Source: Mesorhizobium sophorae (GTDB taxonomy: Bacteria > Pseudomonadota > Alphaproteobacteria > Rhizobiales > Rhizobiaceae). Taken from it: a stretch of 64,000 bases of DNA. Within the stretch, counting starts at the first letter, position 1. Each line of letters begins with the position of its first letter. Location of the stretch: assembly GCF_002270415.1 (NCBI RefSeq), contig NZ_NNRI01000012.1:1-64000 (forward strand), read 5' to 3'. Under the pieces are notes generated by a model. The model did not search any database and was not told the DNA's origin. It saw only the letters and a list, made by a program, of their open reading frames with translations. The translations under genes and the position numbers were made by a program. Shown one piece after another: positions 27,184-36,415 of the stretch.

Positions 27184-28974
27184 TCAGGCGTCCTTCTTGG
27201 GTGCGGCGACGCGCAGCGCCAGTTCGCGAAGCTGCTGCGGGCTTGCTTCCGAAGGCGCGTTCATCAACAAATCGTACGCCTGCTGGTTCATCGGGAACAT
27301 GGTGATCTCACGCAGGTTCTTCGCGCCGACCAGCAGCATGACGACACGATCGACGCCGGCGGCCATGCCGCCATGCGGTGGCGCGCCGTACTGGAAGGCC
27401 CGGTAGAGGCCGCCGAAGCGCTCCTCGACCGTGGCGCGATCCAGCCCGACCGTCTCGAACGCCTTGACCATGGTCTCGGGCAAATGGTTGCGGATACCGC
27501 CAGAGGCGATTTCGAAGCCATTGCAGACCATGTCGTACTGGAACGCCTTGATGCCGAGCAGATCCTCGCCATTCAGCGCATCGATGCCGCCCTGCGGCAT
27601 TGAGAAGGGGTTGTGAGCGAAGTCGATCTTCTTCTCTTCCTCGTTCCATTCGAAGAACGGGAAGTCGACGATCCAGCACAGTTCGAAGCGCTCGCGGTCG
27701 ACCAGGTTCAGCTCCTCGCCTGCGCGGGTGCGTGCGGCACCTGCAAACGAGACGAACTTCTTCGGGTCGCCGGCGACAAAGAAGGCGGCGTCGCCGTCGG
27801 CAAGGCCGAGCTGTTGGCGGATCGCTTCGGTGCGCTCCTCGCCGATGTTCTTGGCGAGCGGACCGGCGCCTTCGATCTTGTCGCCCTCCTTGCGCCAGAA
27901 GATGTAGCCCAGCCCGGGCTGGCCCTCGCCTTGCGCCCACGAATTCATGCGGTCGCAGAAGGCACGGCTGCCGCCGGTCTTGGCCGGTATGCCCCACACC
28001 TCGGCCTTGGGGTCGTTGGCCAGGATGTTGGCGAACACCTTGAAGCCGGAATCGCGGAAGTGATCGGAGACGGCCTGCATCTCGATCGGGTTGCGAAGGT
28101 CCGGCTTGTCGGAACCGTATTTGCGCATGGCGACGTCATAGGGGATGCGCTGGAATTTCTGCGTCACGGGCTTGCCATTGGCGAAGGTCTCGAAGACCCC
28201 GCGCAACACCGGTTCCATGGTCGACAGAACGTCGTCCTGCTCGACGAAGCTCATTTCGAGGTCGAGCTGGTAGAATTCGCCCGGCAGACGGTCGGCGCGC
28301 GGGTCCTCGTCGCGGAAACATGGCGCGATCTGGAAGTAACGGTCGAAACCCGACACCATGATCAGCTGCTTGTACTGCTGCGGCGCCTGCGGCAGTGCGT
28401 AGAAGGTGCCGGGATGGATGCGCGACGGCACCAGGAAGTCGCGCGCGCCTTCCGGCGACGAAGCGGTCAGGATCGGCGTCGAGAATTCGGTGAAGCCGAC
28501 CTCGCCCATACGCCTGCGCATTTCGGCGATGATTTTTGTCCGGGCGATGATGTTCTTGTGCAGGGTCTCACGGCGCAGGTCGAGGAAGCGGTATTTCAGC
28601 CTTATATCCTCGGGATAGTCAGGCTCGCCGAACACCGGCAGCGGCAATTCCTTGGCCGCCGACAGCACCTCGATCTCGCGTGCGAAAATCTCGGTCTCGC
28701 CGGTGGGCAGGTTGGCGTTCGTGGTCTCGGGCAAGCGCGCCTTGACCTCGCCGTCGACGCGGATGACCCACTCGCCACGCACGGTCTCGGCAACCTTGAA
28801 GGCCGGCGAATCCGGATCGGCGACGATCTGGGTCAGGCCATAATTGTCGCGCAGGTCGATGAACAGCAGGCCGCCATGATCGCGCACGCGATGCACCCAG
28901 CCAGACAGGCGAACGGTCGAGCCGACGTCGCTCTTCCTCAACTGGGCACAGGTATGGCTGCGGTAACGGTGCAT
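27184..28974 (-). CDS. aspS: aspartyl-tRNA synthetase
   Basis: A class II synthetase of 596 residues. The N-terminal OB-fold anticodon domain (LSGWVHRVRDHGGLLFIDLR near residue 20) precedes motif 2 (FRDEDPRADRLPGEFYQ near 215). The bacterial GAD insertion domain occupies about 290-420, and motif 3 (GAPPHGGMAAGVDRVVML) is near 525. Two ATGs, at 28980 and 28974, are possible; the usual family start HRYRSHTCAQL favours 28974. It lies downstream of the sugar genes on the same strand, 166 bases away, so it probably has its own promoter. Confidence 0.95.
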   Translation of the reverse strand: MHRYRSHTCAQLRKSDVGSTVRLSGWVHRVRDHGGLLFIDLRDNYGLTQIVADPDSPAFKVAETVRGEWVIRVDGEVKARLPETTNANLPTGETEIFAREIEVLSAAKELPLPVFGEPDYPEDIRLKYRFLDLRRETLHKNIIARTKIIAEMRRRMGEVGFTEFSTPILTASSPEGARDFLVPSRIHPGTFYALPQAPQQYKQLIMVSGFDRYFQIAPCFRDEDPRADRLPGEFYQLDLEMSFVEQDDVLSTMEPVLRGVFETFANGKPVTQKFQRIPYDVAMRKYGSDKPDLRNPIEMQAVSDHFRDSGFKVFANILANDPKAEVWGIPAKTGGSRAFCDRMNSWAQGEGQPGLGYIFWRKEGDKIEGAGPLAKNIGEERTEAIRQQLGLADGDAAFFVAGDPKKFVSFAGAARTRAGEELNLVDRERFELCWIVDFPFFEWNEEEKKIDFAHNPFSMPQGGIDALNGEDLLGIKAFQYDMVCNGFEIASGGIRNHLPETMVKAFETVGLDRATVEERFGGLYRAFQYGAPPHGGMAAGVDRVVMLLVGAKNLREITMFPMNQQAYDLLMNAPSEASPQQLRELALRVAAPKKDA

Positions 28975-29140
28975 TGTCATTGGTAGGGTCCGGGGTGCTG
29001 CGTTGCCGGCCGAAGCATCACAGCCCGGCCTCAAAATTTGCGCGAAAAGCGCATGGGAGGCCGGATTTGTCAAGGCAAGCGGCGCCGGGCGCCGCCCGAC
29101 AGGCGCAGCAAGCCCCATGGCTAGCGACAGCGCAACGGAT

Positions 29141-30424
29141 TCAGGCGGCGTCCCCACGGCAAGCCGCGTCGTAATCGGCCAGCACCTGGCCGATCGCGGC
29201 ATGAAGAATAGCCTCGGGATTCCCTGCAGGCCCGAGTTCGGCCGGCACCATCGGCAGGAATTGCCGCATCAGCGTTTCGGGCATAGCGACGCCGTTGAGC
29301 ACCTCGCGCAAGCGGCCGACGGCAACGCCGGCAGTGGGGTTGCTCCAATAATAGCGGATGCGGTCGCTGTAGCTGTAGTGCCGCTGCAAATAGAGGCTCG
29401 CGTCACTGCCGTGATAGTGACTGTGCCAATGGCCAGGTGACGCCAGCATCACGCGCTCCATCGTGCGGGCCAGCGATCTATTGCCGTAATCCGCGACCAT
29501 TTCGGACGCGATCAGGTCAAGCCCGTAAAGCGCCTCGCGCAAGGCGAATGTCAGGCCCGGGCCGACCTTGAGGATGGGAAAGCCATTTCTGACAAGTGCC
29601 GTCAGCGCCGCGCGGCTCTGATAGTCGGTGGAATGCGCCTCGTAGACGAGCGACAGTTCCTCATCAAGCAGTTCGGTCAGCGCTTTCGACGCCTCCGGCC
29701 TGTAGGCGACGACATTTTGGCTGCCGAATTCAACGCCCGGCTGCACGACCACGGCGATGACGCGGCCAAACGCTTCGGCCAGGCCTTCCCGGGCAAAGAT
29801 CTGGCGATGCACATCGATCGTGCGGCGCGCCGCTGCCGCTTCGGTGGGCCTCAGGTCGCTGATCGTGTGATCGACGCCGCCCGGGGCGGGAACCTCGGTG
29901 CCTATGATGTAGACCGGCAATGCACCGCCACTGGCGTGGGCCGCCTTTTCAGCCGCCCTGGCCAGCCGCACCGCCCGCATGGCTATCGTCTCGTCGTCCA
30001 GGGCCGCCGGCTCGCCGGCGCATCCCATCGACGCGTCAAGATGGATCTTGCTGAAGCCGGCCCAGACATAGGCGGTGACCATGGCTTCGGCCTTGCTCAT
30101 CGCCTGTGCGGCCGGCTCCGCGCGCCACGGGTTCGGTCCAAGGTGGTCGCCACCGAAGATGATGCGTGAGGCCTCCAGGCCTTCCCTGCTGGCGATCTCC
30201 TGCACGAAGGCGATGAACAGGTCCGGGGTCATCCCGGTGTAGCCGCCGAACTGATTGACCTGGTTGCAGGTTGCCTCGATCAGCAGCGTGGTTTCCTTGT
30301 CCCGGACGGCGCGCCTGATGGCGGTCTGGATGACCAGCGGATGGGCCGAGCAGATCGACGTCATGCCATAAGGCGATCCGTTTCGGCGGGCGGTGGCGAG
30401 GCCTGCAAGCGGGTTGGCCATCAT
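29141..30424 (-). CDS. KbaZ/GatZ-like tagatose-bisphosphate aldolase subunit
   Basis: The 427-residue protein matches the GatZ/KbaZ family, usually described as the non-catalytic partner of class II tagatose-1,6-bisphosphate aldolase. Landmarks are GSPYGMTSICSAHPLVIQTA at 16-35, LLIEATCNQVNQFGGYTGM at 47-65, IIFGGDHLGPNPW near 90 and KIHLDASMGCAG near 125. No KbaY/GatY partner is nearby; some family members are thought to act in other hexitol pathways. Its ATG overlaps the kinase stop by four bases, so the two are translationally coupled. Confidence 0.88.
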   Translation of the reverse strand: MMANPLAGLATARRNGSPYGMTSICSAHPLVIQTAIRRAVRDKETTLLIEATCNQVNQFGGYTGMTPDLFIAFVQEIASREGLEASRIIFGGDHLGPNPWRAEPAAQAMSKAEAMVTAYVWAGFSKIHLDASMGCAGEPAALDDETIAMRAVRLARAAEKAAHASGGALPVYIIGTEVPAPGGVDHTISDLRPTEAAAARRTIDVHRQIFAREGLAEAFGRVIAVVVQPGVEFGSQNVVAYRPEASKALTELLDEELSLVYEAHSTDYQSRAALTALVRNGFPILKVGPGLTFALREALYGLDLIASEMVADYGNRSLARTMERVMLASPGHWHSHYHGSDASLYLQRHYSYSDRIRYYWSNPTAGVAVGRLREVLNGVAMPETLMRQFLPMVPAELGPAGNPEAILHAAIGQVLADYDAACRGDAA

Positions 30425-31407
30425 GTCGCCCTCTGTGTCCCGGCGATGAAGCGGTCAAGCACATCGAAGCCGGCGATGCCTTCCATGGGTCCGCGCCGCG
30501 TGACGTTGCGGGCGCCGGCGGCATTGGCATAGAACAGCGCCTTGTCAGGCTCCATCCCGATGCGCCGGCAGGTCAGGTAGGTCGCGCCGAAACAGTCGCC
30601 GGCTCCGGTCGGGTCCACTTCCTCCACCCGGAAGCCGGCGCAGTCGATCCTGCTGCCATCGGCAGCGAACCGGGACGAGCCGGCAGCCCCGCGCTTCAGC
30701 ACGATCTCGCCGACGCCCCTGGCGATCAACGCCTTCACCGCCTGGCATTCATCGTCGACCCCCGCCGCGGTAAGCAACTCTTCGCCGGAAGGAAGCAGCA
30801 GATCGGCATCGTCGACCAGGGCCGAAAATTGCGCGCCGTCGGCGCCGTCGATCAGTTCCTTGCGCACATTCGGATCGAAGGAGGTCGAGCCGCCGCGGGC
30901 GCGCACTGCCTTCGTGGCATAGGCAACGATGTCCCTCAGCCCGGCTACGGACAGAGTGGATCCCATGACATGCAGGTGACCGGCCCTGTCCGCCAGTTGG
31001 CGCGCCTCGCTGGTGAGGCGGATTTGCCCGGCGGCGGATTCGGCGATGTTGTAGACGAAGTCGCGGCCACCATCGAGCCTGTAGCGAACGAAAGCGCTTC
31101 CGGTCGGGTAGCGATCGCTGACGGCCACGGCGGACACGTCGACGCCGTCGCGCCTGAGCCTTTCCAGATTGATCGTGCCAAAATCGTCGCGGCCGACGCA
31201 GGCGACGAGCCCGGCGGCGGCGCCCAGCCTTGCGACCTGATCGATGAAGATGGCAGGAGCACCGCTCGGGTAAGGGCCGACCAGCGTCATCGGTTCGAGG
31301 AAACCCAGACCCCGCTCCGTCGCCATGATCTCGACCAGGATTTCGCCGGCGGCAATCGTCGGACCCACGGATTCGGACGCGATCTCCCTTCGGCGGGAAA
31401 AGCTCAT
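30421..31407 (-). CDS. PfkB family sugar kinase
   Basis: This 328-residue ribokinase-fold enzyme should phosphorylate a sugar or sugar phosphate in the cytoplasm. The signature DPTGAGDCFGATYLT near residue 265 includes the catalytic Asp. STSFDPNVRKEL and DADLLLPSGEEL lie in the middle as usual for the family. It is first in a two-gene operon with the KbaZ-like gene. Fructose or tagatose derivatives are plausible substrates given the neighbouring polyol dehydrogenase, but the sequence alone does not decide. Confidence 0.88.
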   Translation of the reverse strand: MSFSRRREIASESVGPTIAAGEILVEIMATERGLGFLEPMTLVGPYPSGAPAIFIDQVARLGAAAGLVACVGRDDFGTINLERLRRDGVDVSAVAVSDRYPTGSAFVRYRLDGGRDFVYNIAESAAGQIRLTSEARQLADRAGHLHVMGSTLSVAGLRDIVAYATKAVRARGGSTSFDPNVRKELIDGADGAQFSALVDDADLLLPSGEELLTAAGVDDECQAVKALIARGVGEIVLKRGAAGSSRFAADGSRIDCAGFRVEEVDPTGAGDCFGATYLTCRRIGMEPDKALFYANAAGARNVTRRGPMEGIAGFDVLDRFIAGTQRAT

Positions 31408-31526
31408 TCCTGTAATTCCTTCTCTCCCCAGCCGGAGCGGACGCGGATCGTGTCGGCGTTCGGGTTGTACGATCGCTCCTGACTGTAGCCGAGGTAATTC
31501 GCATCGCGAGCGAAGTCAACACAAAC

Positions 31527-31540
31527 TGCACGTACGTTCA
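31527..31540. promoter_or_regulatory. candidate operator in the divergent sugar-gene promoter region
   Basis: TGCACGTACGTTCA is a 14-base near-perfect palindrome with central TA flanked by CG steps. A related sequence recurs at 31671-31685 (shared pattern ACGYAYGTTCACT). The local LacI regulator at 35234 is the obvious candidate binder. Confidence 0.45.
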
Positions 31541-31637
31541 CTTTATTTGCTACGCACGCGCCTTTCCCGATGTGCCAAATGGCAAGAAGCTGTGCGCCGC
31601 GCTGGGTCTGGCCGCCAAATATCAACTCCTATGCAGC

Positions 31638-31668
31638 TTGACTTGGGTGTTTTCAAGCGCAATAAAAT
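31638..31668 (+). promoter_or_regulatory. putative promoter of the sugar-binding protein gene
   Basis: TTGACT at 31638-31643 and the AT-rich TAAAAT at 31663-31668 (spacing 18-19, depending on the -10 register) precede the gene. The candidate operator at 31671-31685 covers the expected start point. Confidence 0.5.
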
Positions 31669-31670
31669 AT

Positions 31671-31685
31671 ATACGCATGTTCACT
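31671..31685. promoter_or_regulatory. second candidate operator, over the transcription start
   Basis: ATACGCATGTTCACT aligns with GCACGTACGTTCACT at 31528-31542 at 11 of 15 positions. It also begins an inverted pair GCATGT/ACATGC (31675-31694). Confidence 0.4.
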
Positions 31686-31717
31686 TACACATGCGCATTC
31701 GTAAAGGAGGAGACGAA

Positions 31718-33037
31718 ATGCCAATTGGTAAGCGTATTGGAATTCTCGCCGCGTCGGTCGCCGCTTCCGCACTGATGGCGACTGCCGCCCTGGCCGCGGA
31801 GATCACGGTTGCGACGGTCAACAATGGCGACATGATCATCATGCAGAAGCTGTCGCCCGAATGGGAGAAGGCGACGGGAAACAAGGTCAACTGGGTGGTG
31901 CTCGAGGAAAACGTGCTGCGCGAGCGAGTCACTACCGACATCGCCACCAAGGGCGGCCAGTTCGACGTGCTGACCATCGGCGGCTATGAAACGCCGATCT
32001 GGGGCAAGAGCGGCTGGCTGACATCGCTCAACGATCTTGGCGACGATTATGACTATGACGATCTGATCGCGCCGGTGCGCAGCGGCCTGACGGTCGACGG
32101 CAAGCTCTATGCCGTGCCCTTCTACGCCGAAAGCTCGTTCACGCTCTACCGCAAGGACCTGTTCGACGCCGCCGGGCTGAAGATGCCGGAGCAGCCCACC
32201 TATGACCAGATCACCGAATTCGCCGACAAACTCACCGACAAGTCGAAAGAGCAATACGGCCTGTGCCTGCGCGGCAAGCCGGGCTGGGGCGAGAACATGG
32301 CCTTTGTCGGCACGCTGGTGAACACGTTCGGCGGCCGCTGGTTCGACATGGACTGGAAGCCGCAGATCAATTCGGATGCATGGAAGAAGGCGATCGGCTG
32401 GTATGTCGACACGATGAAGAAGGATGGACCTCCCGGAATAAGCTCCAACGGCTTCAACGAGAACCAGACCTTGTTCGCCTCCGGCCATTGCGCGATGTGG
32501 ATCGACGCCACGTCGGCGGCGGGTCGTGTCTATGATCCGAAGCAGAGCAAGGTTGCCGACAAGGTCGCCTTCGCCAAGGCACCGGTGGCGGTCACGCCCA
32601 ACGGTTCGGCCTGGGGCTGGGCATGGAGTCTCGCCATCCCGGCGAGTTCCACCAAGGCGGATGCTGCGAAGTCGTTCGTAAAATGGGCGACCTCGAAAGC
32701 CTACGTCCAGCGCGTCGGCGAGACCGAAGGTTGGGTTGCGGCGCCTCCGGGAACGCGCAAATCCACCTATGCCAGCCCCGACTACCAGAAGGCGGCGCCT
32801 TTTGCCGCGACGGTGCTTTCGGCGATCGAATCCGCCGATCCGACCAAGCAGACCAAGGATCCGGTTCCGTATACCGGCATCCAGTTCGTCGCCATCCCCG
32901 AATTCCAGGGCATCGGCACCGAAGTAGGTCAGGCGATCGCCGCCGCGGTCACCGGTCAGCAATCGGTCGACGATGTGCTCAATGGCGCCCAGACCGCCGT
33001 GGAGAAGACGATGACGGAGGCAGGCTACATCAAATAG
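31718..33037 (+). CDS. ABC transporter sugar/polyol-binding protein
   Basis: A periplasmic solute-binding protein of 439 residues with a clear signal peptide (residues 1-26, ending ATAALAAEI). The mature fold is of the family-1 sugar-binding type (WEKATGNKVNWVVLEENVL, GYETPIWGKSGWLTSLND, YAVPFYAESSFTLYRKDLF), close to sorbitol/mannitol binders. AAAGGAGGAG seven bases before the ATG is an excellent ribosome-binding site. No permease or ATPase gene follows; a hairpin and then a dehydrogenase come next. The transporter partners must be elsewhere or lost. Confidence 0.9.
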   Translation: MPIGKRIGILAASVAASALMATAALAAEITVATVNNGDMIIMQKLSPEWEKATGNKVNWVVLEENVLRERVTTDIATKGGQFDVLTIGGYETPIWGKSGWLTSLNDLGDDYDYDDLIAPVRSGLTVDGKLYAVPFYAESSFTLYRKDLFDAAGLKMPEQPTYDQITEFADKLTDKSKEQYGLCLRGKPGWGENMAFVGTLVNTFGGRWFDMDWKPQINSDAWKKAIGWYVDTMKKDGPPGISSNGFNENQTLFASGHCAMWIDATSAAGRVYDPKQSKVADKVAFAKAPVAVTPNGSAWGWAWSLAIPASSTKADAAKSFVKWATSKAYVQRVGETEGWVAAPPGTRKSTYASPDYQKAAPFAATVLSAIESADPTKQTKDPVPYTGIQFVAIPEFQGIGTEVGQAIAAAVTGQQSVDDVLNGAQTAVEKTMTEAGYIK

Positions 33038-33122
33038 CTGCGTTCAAGCCAGGGATGGTGCGTGTGCCGTCCCAGGCAATCCGGGCCTGAAAAGACCTCC
33101 CGTTGCAGCAGGCCTGGAGGAT

Positions 33123-33150
33123 GCACGGATCCGTCACAGCGGGTCCGTGC
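33123..33150 (+). terminator. hairpin between binding-protein and dehydrogenase genes
   Basis: GCACGGATCC and GGGTCCGTGC form a 10-base stem with one mismatch and an eight-base loop, followed by GTTTCTC. It could attenuate or stabilise the 3' end of the highly expressed binding-protein message, as often seen in ABC operons. Confidence 0.55.
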
Positions 33151-33264
33151 GTTTCTCAGGCGGCGTCTGGGCTCCGATGGGCCACGTCTCTCCATGACGT
33201 CGCGCCGGTCGCCATCTGGCCGCTCTGATGCCGTTTCAAAAAACTCACGGAATTGGATTCGGAC

Positions 33265-34035
33265 ATGAAACTGAACAACAAGATTGCCCTCATAACAGGC
33301 GGTGCGCGCGGCATTGGCCTGGGTTTCGCGCAAGCCTATGTGCGCGAAGGCGCCGAGGTGGTGATTGCCGATATCGACATCGAGCGGGCCACGCGGGCCG
33401 CCGCCGCGATCGGTGCGGCGGCCAGAGCCATCCAGCTTGACGTCACCGACCTCGGTGCGATCGACAGGGTCGTGGCGGCGGTCGACCGCGATTTCGGCGG
33501 CATCGATATCCTCGTCAACAATGCAGCCATCTTCGACATGGCGCCGATAACCGACATCACCGAAGCGAGCTATGACAGGGTGTTCGCCATCAATCTCAAG
33601 GCGCCGCTGTTCATGATGAAGGCGGTGGCCAATGTGATGATCGCGCGCGGTCGCGGCGGCAAGATCATCAACATGGCGAGCCAGGCCGGTCGGCGCGGCG
33701 AGGCGCTGGTGACGCTTTACTGCGCCTCCAAGGCAGCCATCATTTCGGCCACGCAGTCGGCGGCGCTGGCGCTGGTCAAACACGGCATCAATGTCAACGC
33801 GATCGCGCCCGGTGTCGTCGACGGCGAGCATTGGGATGTCGTCGATGCGCACTTCGCCCGCTGGGAAGGCCTGAAGCCGGGCGAGAAGAAGGCGGCAGTG
33901 GCCAGATCGGTCCCGATCGGCCGCTTCGCGCAGCCCGAGGATATTGCCGGGCTCGCCGTGTTCCTGGCATCGCCCGACAGCGACTACATCCTTGCGCAGA
34001 CGTACAATGTCGACGGCGGCAACTGGATGAGCTGA
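33265..34035 (+). CDS. smoS: sorbitol/galactitol dehydrogenase, SDR family
   Basis: A cytoplasmic NAD-dependent polyol dehydrogenase of 256 residues. The cofactor motif TGGARGIG is near residue 12, the NNAA motif near 88, and the catalytic YCASK near 152. The long conserved stretches INMASQAGRRGEALV, NAIAPGVVDGEHWD and the end YNVDGGNWMS match sorbitol dehydrogenase SmoS of Rhodobacter as I recall it. It oxidises hexitols such as sorbitol to fructose, or galactitol to tagatose. The ATG at 33265 gives the family length. Confidence 0.9.
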   Translation: MKLNNKIALITGGARGIGLGFAQAYVREGAEVVIADIDIERATRAAAAIGAAARAIQLDVTDLGAIDRVVAAVDRDFGGIDILVNNAAIFDMAPITDITEASYDRVFAINLKAPLFMMKAVANVMIARGRGGKIINMASQAGRRGEALVTLYCASKAAIISATQSAALALVKHGINVNAIAPGVVDGEHWDVVDAHFARWEGLKPGEKKAAVARSVPIGRFAQPEDIAGLAVFLASPDSDYILAQTYNVDGGNWMS

Positions 34036-34088
34036 CGCGCCCGAGCCGCGCCATCCGGGACAAAGTCGTCCAAGCAGGGGAGACTGAA

Positions 34089-35102
34089 ATGAAGGCCATC
34101 CGATTTACCGCCGCAGGCGTTGCCGGCATGGCGGAGCTGGAGATGCCCGCGATCAAACCGGGGCATGCCCTGGTACGGGTCCGCGCGGCCGGCCTTTGCC
34201 ATACCGATATCGAGGTGCTGCATGGCCGCTACGGCGAAGGCGCGTTTCCGCTGGTCCCCGGCCACGAATATGCGGGCACCGTCGAGGCGGTCGCCAGCGA
34301 TGTCACCACCGTCAAGCCGGGCGACCGGGTCGCTGTCGATCCCAACATCCCGTGCGGGCATTGCCCGGCCTGCAGGAAGGGGCTGACGAATCTGTGCGCC
34401 AGTCTGAAGGCCTATGGCGTGACCGAGAACGGCGGCTTCGCCGAGTTCAGCATGGTTGCCATCGACCATCTGCATGGGATCGGCGATCTCGGTTTCGCCA
34501 CGGCAGCGCTCGCCGAGCCGCTCGCCTGTGTCCTCAATGGTCTCGGTGCCGCCGGGCTCGGAACCGGCACCAGCACGCCCGGCACCGCGCTGGTCTTCGG
34601 CGCCGGGCCGATCGGCCTTCTGCTTGCCCTCTCGCTCCGGGCCAAGGGTGTCAGCAGCGTGGCGGTCGCCGATATCAGCGAACAGCGCCTCGCCTTCGCC
34701 GAGGCGCTCGGTCTGGAGCCGCTGGTGTCCGGATCGCAGGCGCTGTCGGCGCGGGCGCGGGGCTTCGATTTCGTTGCCGACGCCACCGGCGTCGCCAAGG
34801 TGGTTGAAGGCATGATCGGTTTCACCGCCGATGGTGGCACGGCGCTCATTTTCGGTGTCTGCGCACCCGATGCCAGGATCTCGGTCGCGCCGTTCGAGAT
34901 TTTCCGCCGGCAGATCAGATTGGCGGGGTCGCACTCATTAAACCGCAACATCCCGCAGGCGCTCGACATTCTCAGCCAGGACGACGGCACGATGGCGCGG
35001 CTTGTCAGCCATCGGCTGCCGCTTTCCGAACTGCTGCCGTTCTTCGCCAAAGCCGGCGGCGACCCAACGACGATGAAAGTACAGTTTTCCTCGGATCCGT
35101 GA
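34089..35102 (+). CDS. zinc-dependent alcohol/polyol dehydrogenase (MDR family)
   Basis: A protein of 337 residues with the zinc-enzyme features: catalytic Cys in AGLCHTDIE near residue 38 and GHEYAGTVE near 60. The structural zinc cluster CGHCPACRKGLTNLC is near 91-105, and the nucleotide motif FGAGPIGLLLA near 173. Such enzymes oxidise sugar alcohols at C2 or aldehydes. AGGGGAG precedes the ATG at 34089. The previous gene ends 53 bases upstream, so both likely belong to one operon feeding hexitols into the kinase/aldolase steps. Confidence 0.9.
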   Translation: MKAIRFTAAGVAGMAELEMPAIKPGHALVRVRAAGLCHTDIEVLHGRYGEGAFPLVPGHEYAGTVEAVASDVTTVKPGDRVAVDPNIPCGHCPACRKGLTNLCASLKAYGVTENGGFAEFSMVAIDHLHGIGDLGFATAALAEPLACVLNGLGAAGLGTGTSTPGTALVFGAGPIGLLLALSLRAKGVSSVAVADISEQRLAFAEALGLEPLVSGSQALSARARGFDFVADATGVAKVVEGMIGFTADGGTALIFGVCAPDARISVAPFEIFRRQIRLAGSHSLNRNIPQALDILSQDDGTMARLVSHRLPLSELLPFFAKAGGDPTTMKVQFSSDP

Positions 35103-35233
35103 TTTCCAAAAGTTCAGCCGCGCCCATGGACCACGCGCGGTCTCCTGCGCCCGGAAAGAATATCCACCTCCTTTCCGCGAAAAGGTGACTCAAGTAGACA
35201 GTGGCGACGGCAGTTCGAGCAGGGAGCCCGTGA

Positions 35234-36259
35234 ATGGCAAAGACAATCAGGACGATGGAGGACTTCTCGGCCTTCGTCGGCTTGTCCCGGACGACGGTTT
35301 CCAAATATTTCAACGACCCCAGCTCGGTACGGAAAAACACTCGAAACGTGATCGAGGCCGCGCAAAGGAAGTCCGGCTTTCGGCCGAGCATGTTCGCCGT
35401 CAATCTCAATCGCCGCCGCAGCAACATTCTCGGCGTCATCATTCCGAATTCGACTGATCCGTTCTACATGGCGCTGACGCGCCGTATCGAAACGATCGCC
35501 AACGAAGCCGGTTTCCTCGCGTTTGTGCTGTCTTCCGACGGACGCGCCGAAATGGAAGACCAGGCGATCCAGACGTTCAAATCGATGAACATTGCCGGCG
35601 CCATCATAGCGCCGCTCGGCGTGCAGTCCCATCACCGGATCCTGGCCGAACTCGGATCGAGCATCCCGCTGATCTATGTCGACTCGCCGCTCGACGAGAC
35701 CTCGTCGTTCGTCGGCACCGACAACAGGCAGAGCTTCAGGCTCATCGTCGATTATCTCTGCAGGTCAGGCGAGCCGCCTTGTTATTTCGCTATGCCGCTG
35801 GTCAACAACAACGCCTCGGCCAGACAGGACGCCTATGTCGAGGCCATGCAGCAGTTCAAGATGACGCCTGAAATCGTGCCCGTCGTCGACGCGCGGTCAT
35901 GGGATTTCGAGAAATTCGGCTTTGATGAAGCGCTTCGTATCCTGAAGGGGCAAGGTTTTCCGACCAGGACCGTGCTTTGCGCCAACGACCGTGTTGCCTT
36001 CGGCGTGATCGCGGCCGCGTATCAGCTGGGCCTGAAGGTGGGCCATGGGGCCGACTGCGACATGCGGGTCGCGGGACACGATGACCATCCCCTGTCGCGC
36101 TACGCCTGCCCACCGATCACGACTGTTGCCCAGAACTACAACGAGATCGGCCGCCTGGCCATCGAACTTCTGCTGGAGAGGCTGGATGAATCCTCGGCCA
36201 AACCAGACGGCGGACGCATCCTGCTCAACGCGGAACTGATGCTGCGAAGCTCGGCTTGA
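35234..36259 (+). CDS. LacI family regulator of the polyol locus
   Basis: This 341-residue regulator has a helix-turn-helix at residues 8-27 (MEDFSAFVGLSRTTVSKYF) and hinge with RPSMFAVNLNRRRSNILG. Its binding-protein-like core contains FYMALTRRIETIANEAGF and late VAGHDDHPLSRYACPPITT. The gene closes the sugar locus on the same strand as the dehydrogenases. It probably controls the divergent promoters at 31.4-31.7 kb, where two related candidate sites occur. The effector is presumably a hexitol or its phosphate, by context only. Confidence 0.9.
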   Translation: MAKTIRTMEDFSAFVGLSRTTVSKYFNDPSSVRKNTRNVIEAAQRKSGFRPSMFAVNLNRRRSNILGVIIPNSTDPFYMALTRRIETIANEAGFLAFVLSSDGRAEMEDQAIQTFKSMNIAGAIIAPLGVQSHHRILAELGSSIPLIYVDSPLDETSSFVGTDNRQSFRLIVDYLCRSGEPPCYFAMPLVNNNASARQDAYVEAMQQFKMTPEIVPVVDARSWDFEKFGFDEALRILKGQGFPTRTVLCANDRVAFGVIAAAYQLGLKVGHGADCDMRVAGHDDHPLSRYACPPITTVAQNYNEIGRLAIELLLERLDESSAKPDGGRILLNAELMLRSSA

Positions 36260-36415
36260 GCCGGCACAGGCGGGCTGAACGCCAGACCAAGAGCCGACGA
36301 TCTCCCATCTTTCGCAGTGTGGTTATCCTCGCGGTCTAGTTCCGTTGGAATTGCCGCTGGCGTTGGCGGAAGCGATGGTTCAAGAAGGATCAACGACAAG
36401 CGGTTGTTTTCCTTC

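Noticed and set aside
27613..28986. 457-codon plus-strand frame opposite aspS
   Set aside because: Complement of a conserved synthetase; no recognisable motifs.
31685..32962. 425-codon minus-strand frame opposite the sugar-binding protein
   Set aside because: The plus-strand gene has a signal peptide, ribosome-binding site and family motifs; the antisense frame is low complexity and arginine rich.
33123..33150. Riboswitch between the binding-protein and dehydrogenase genes
   Set aside because: Only a single hairpin is present; no conserved riboswitch core could be recognised.
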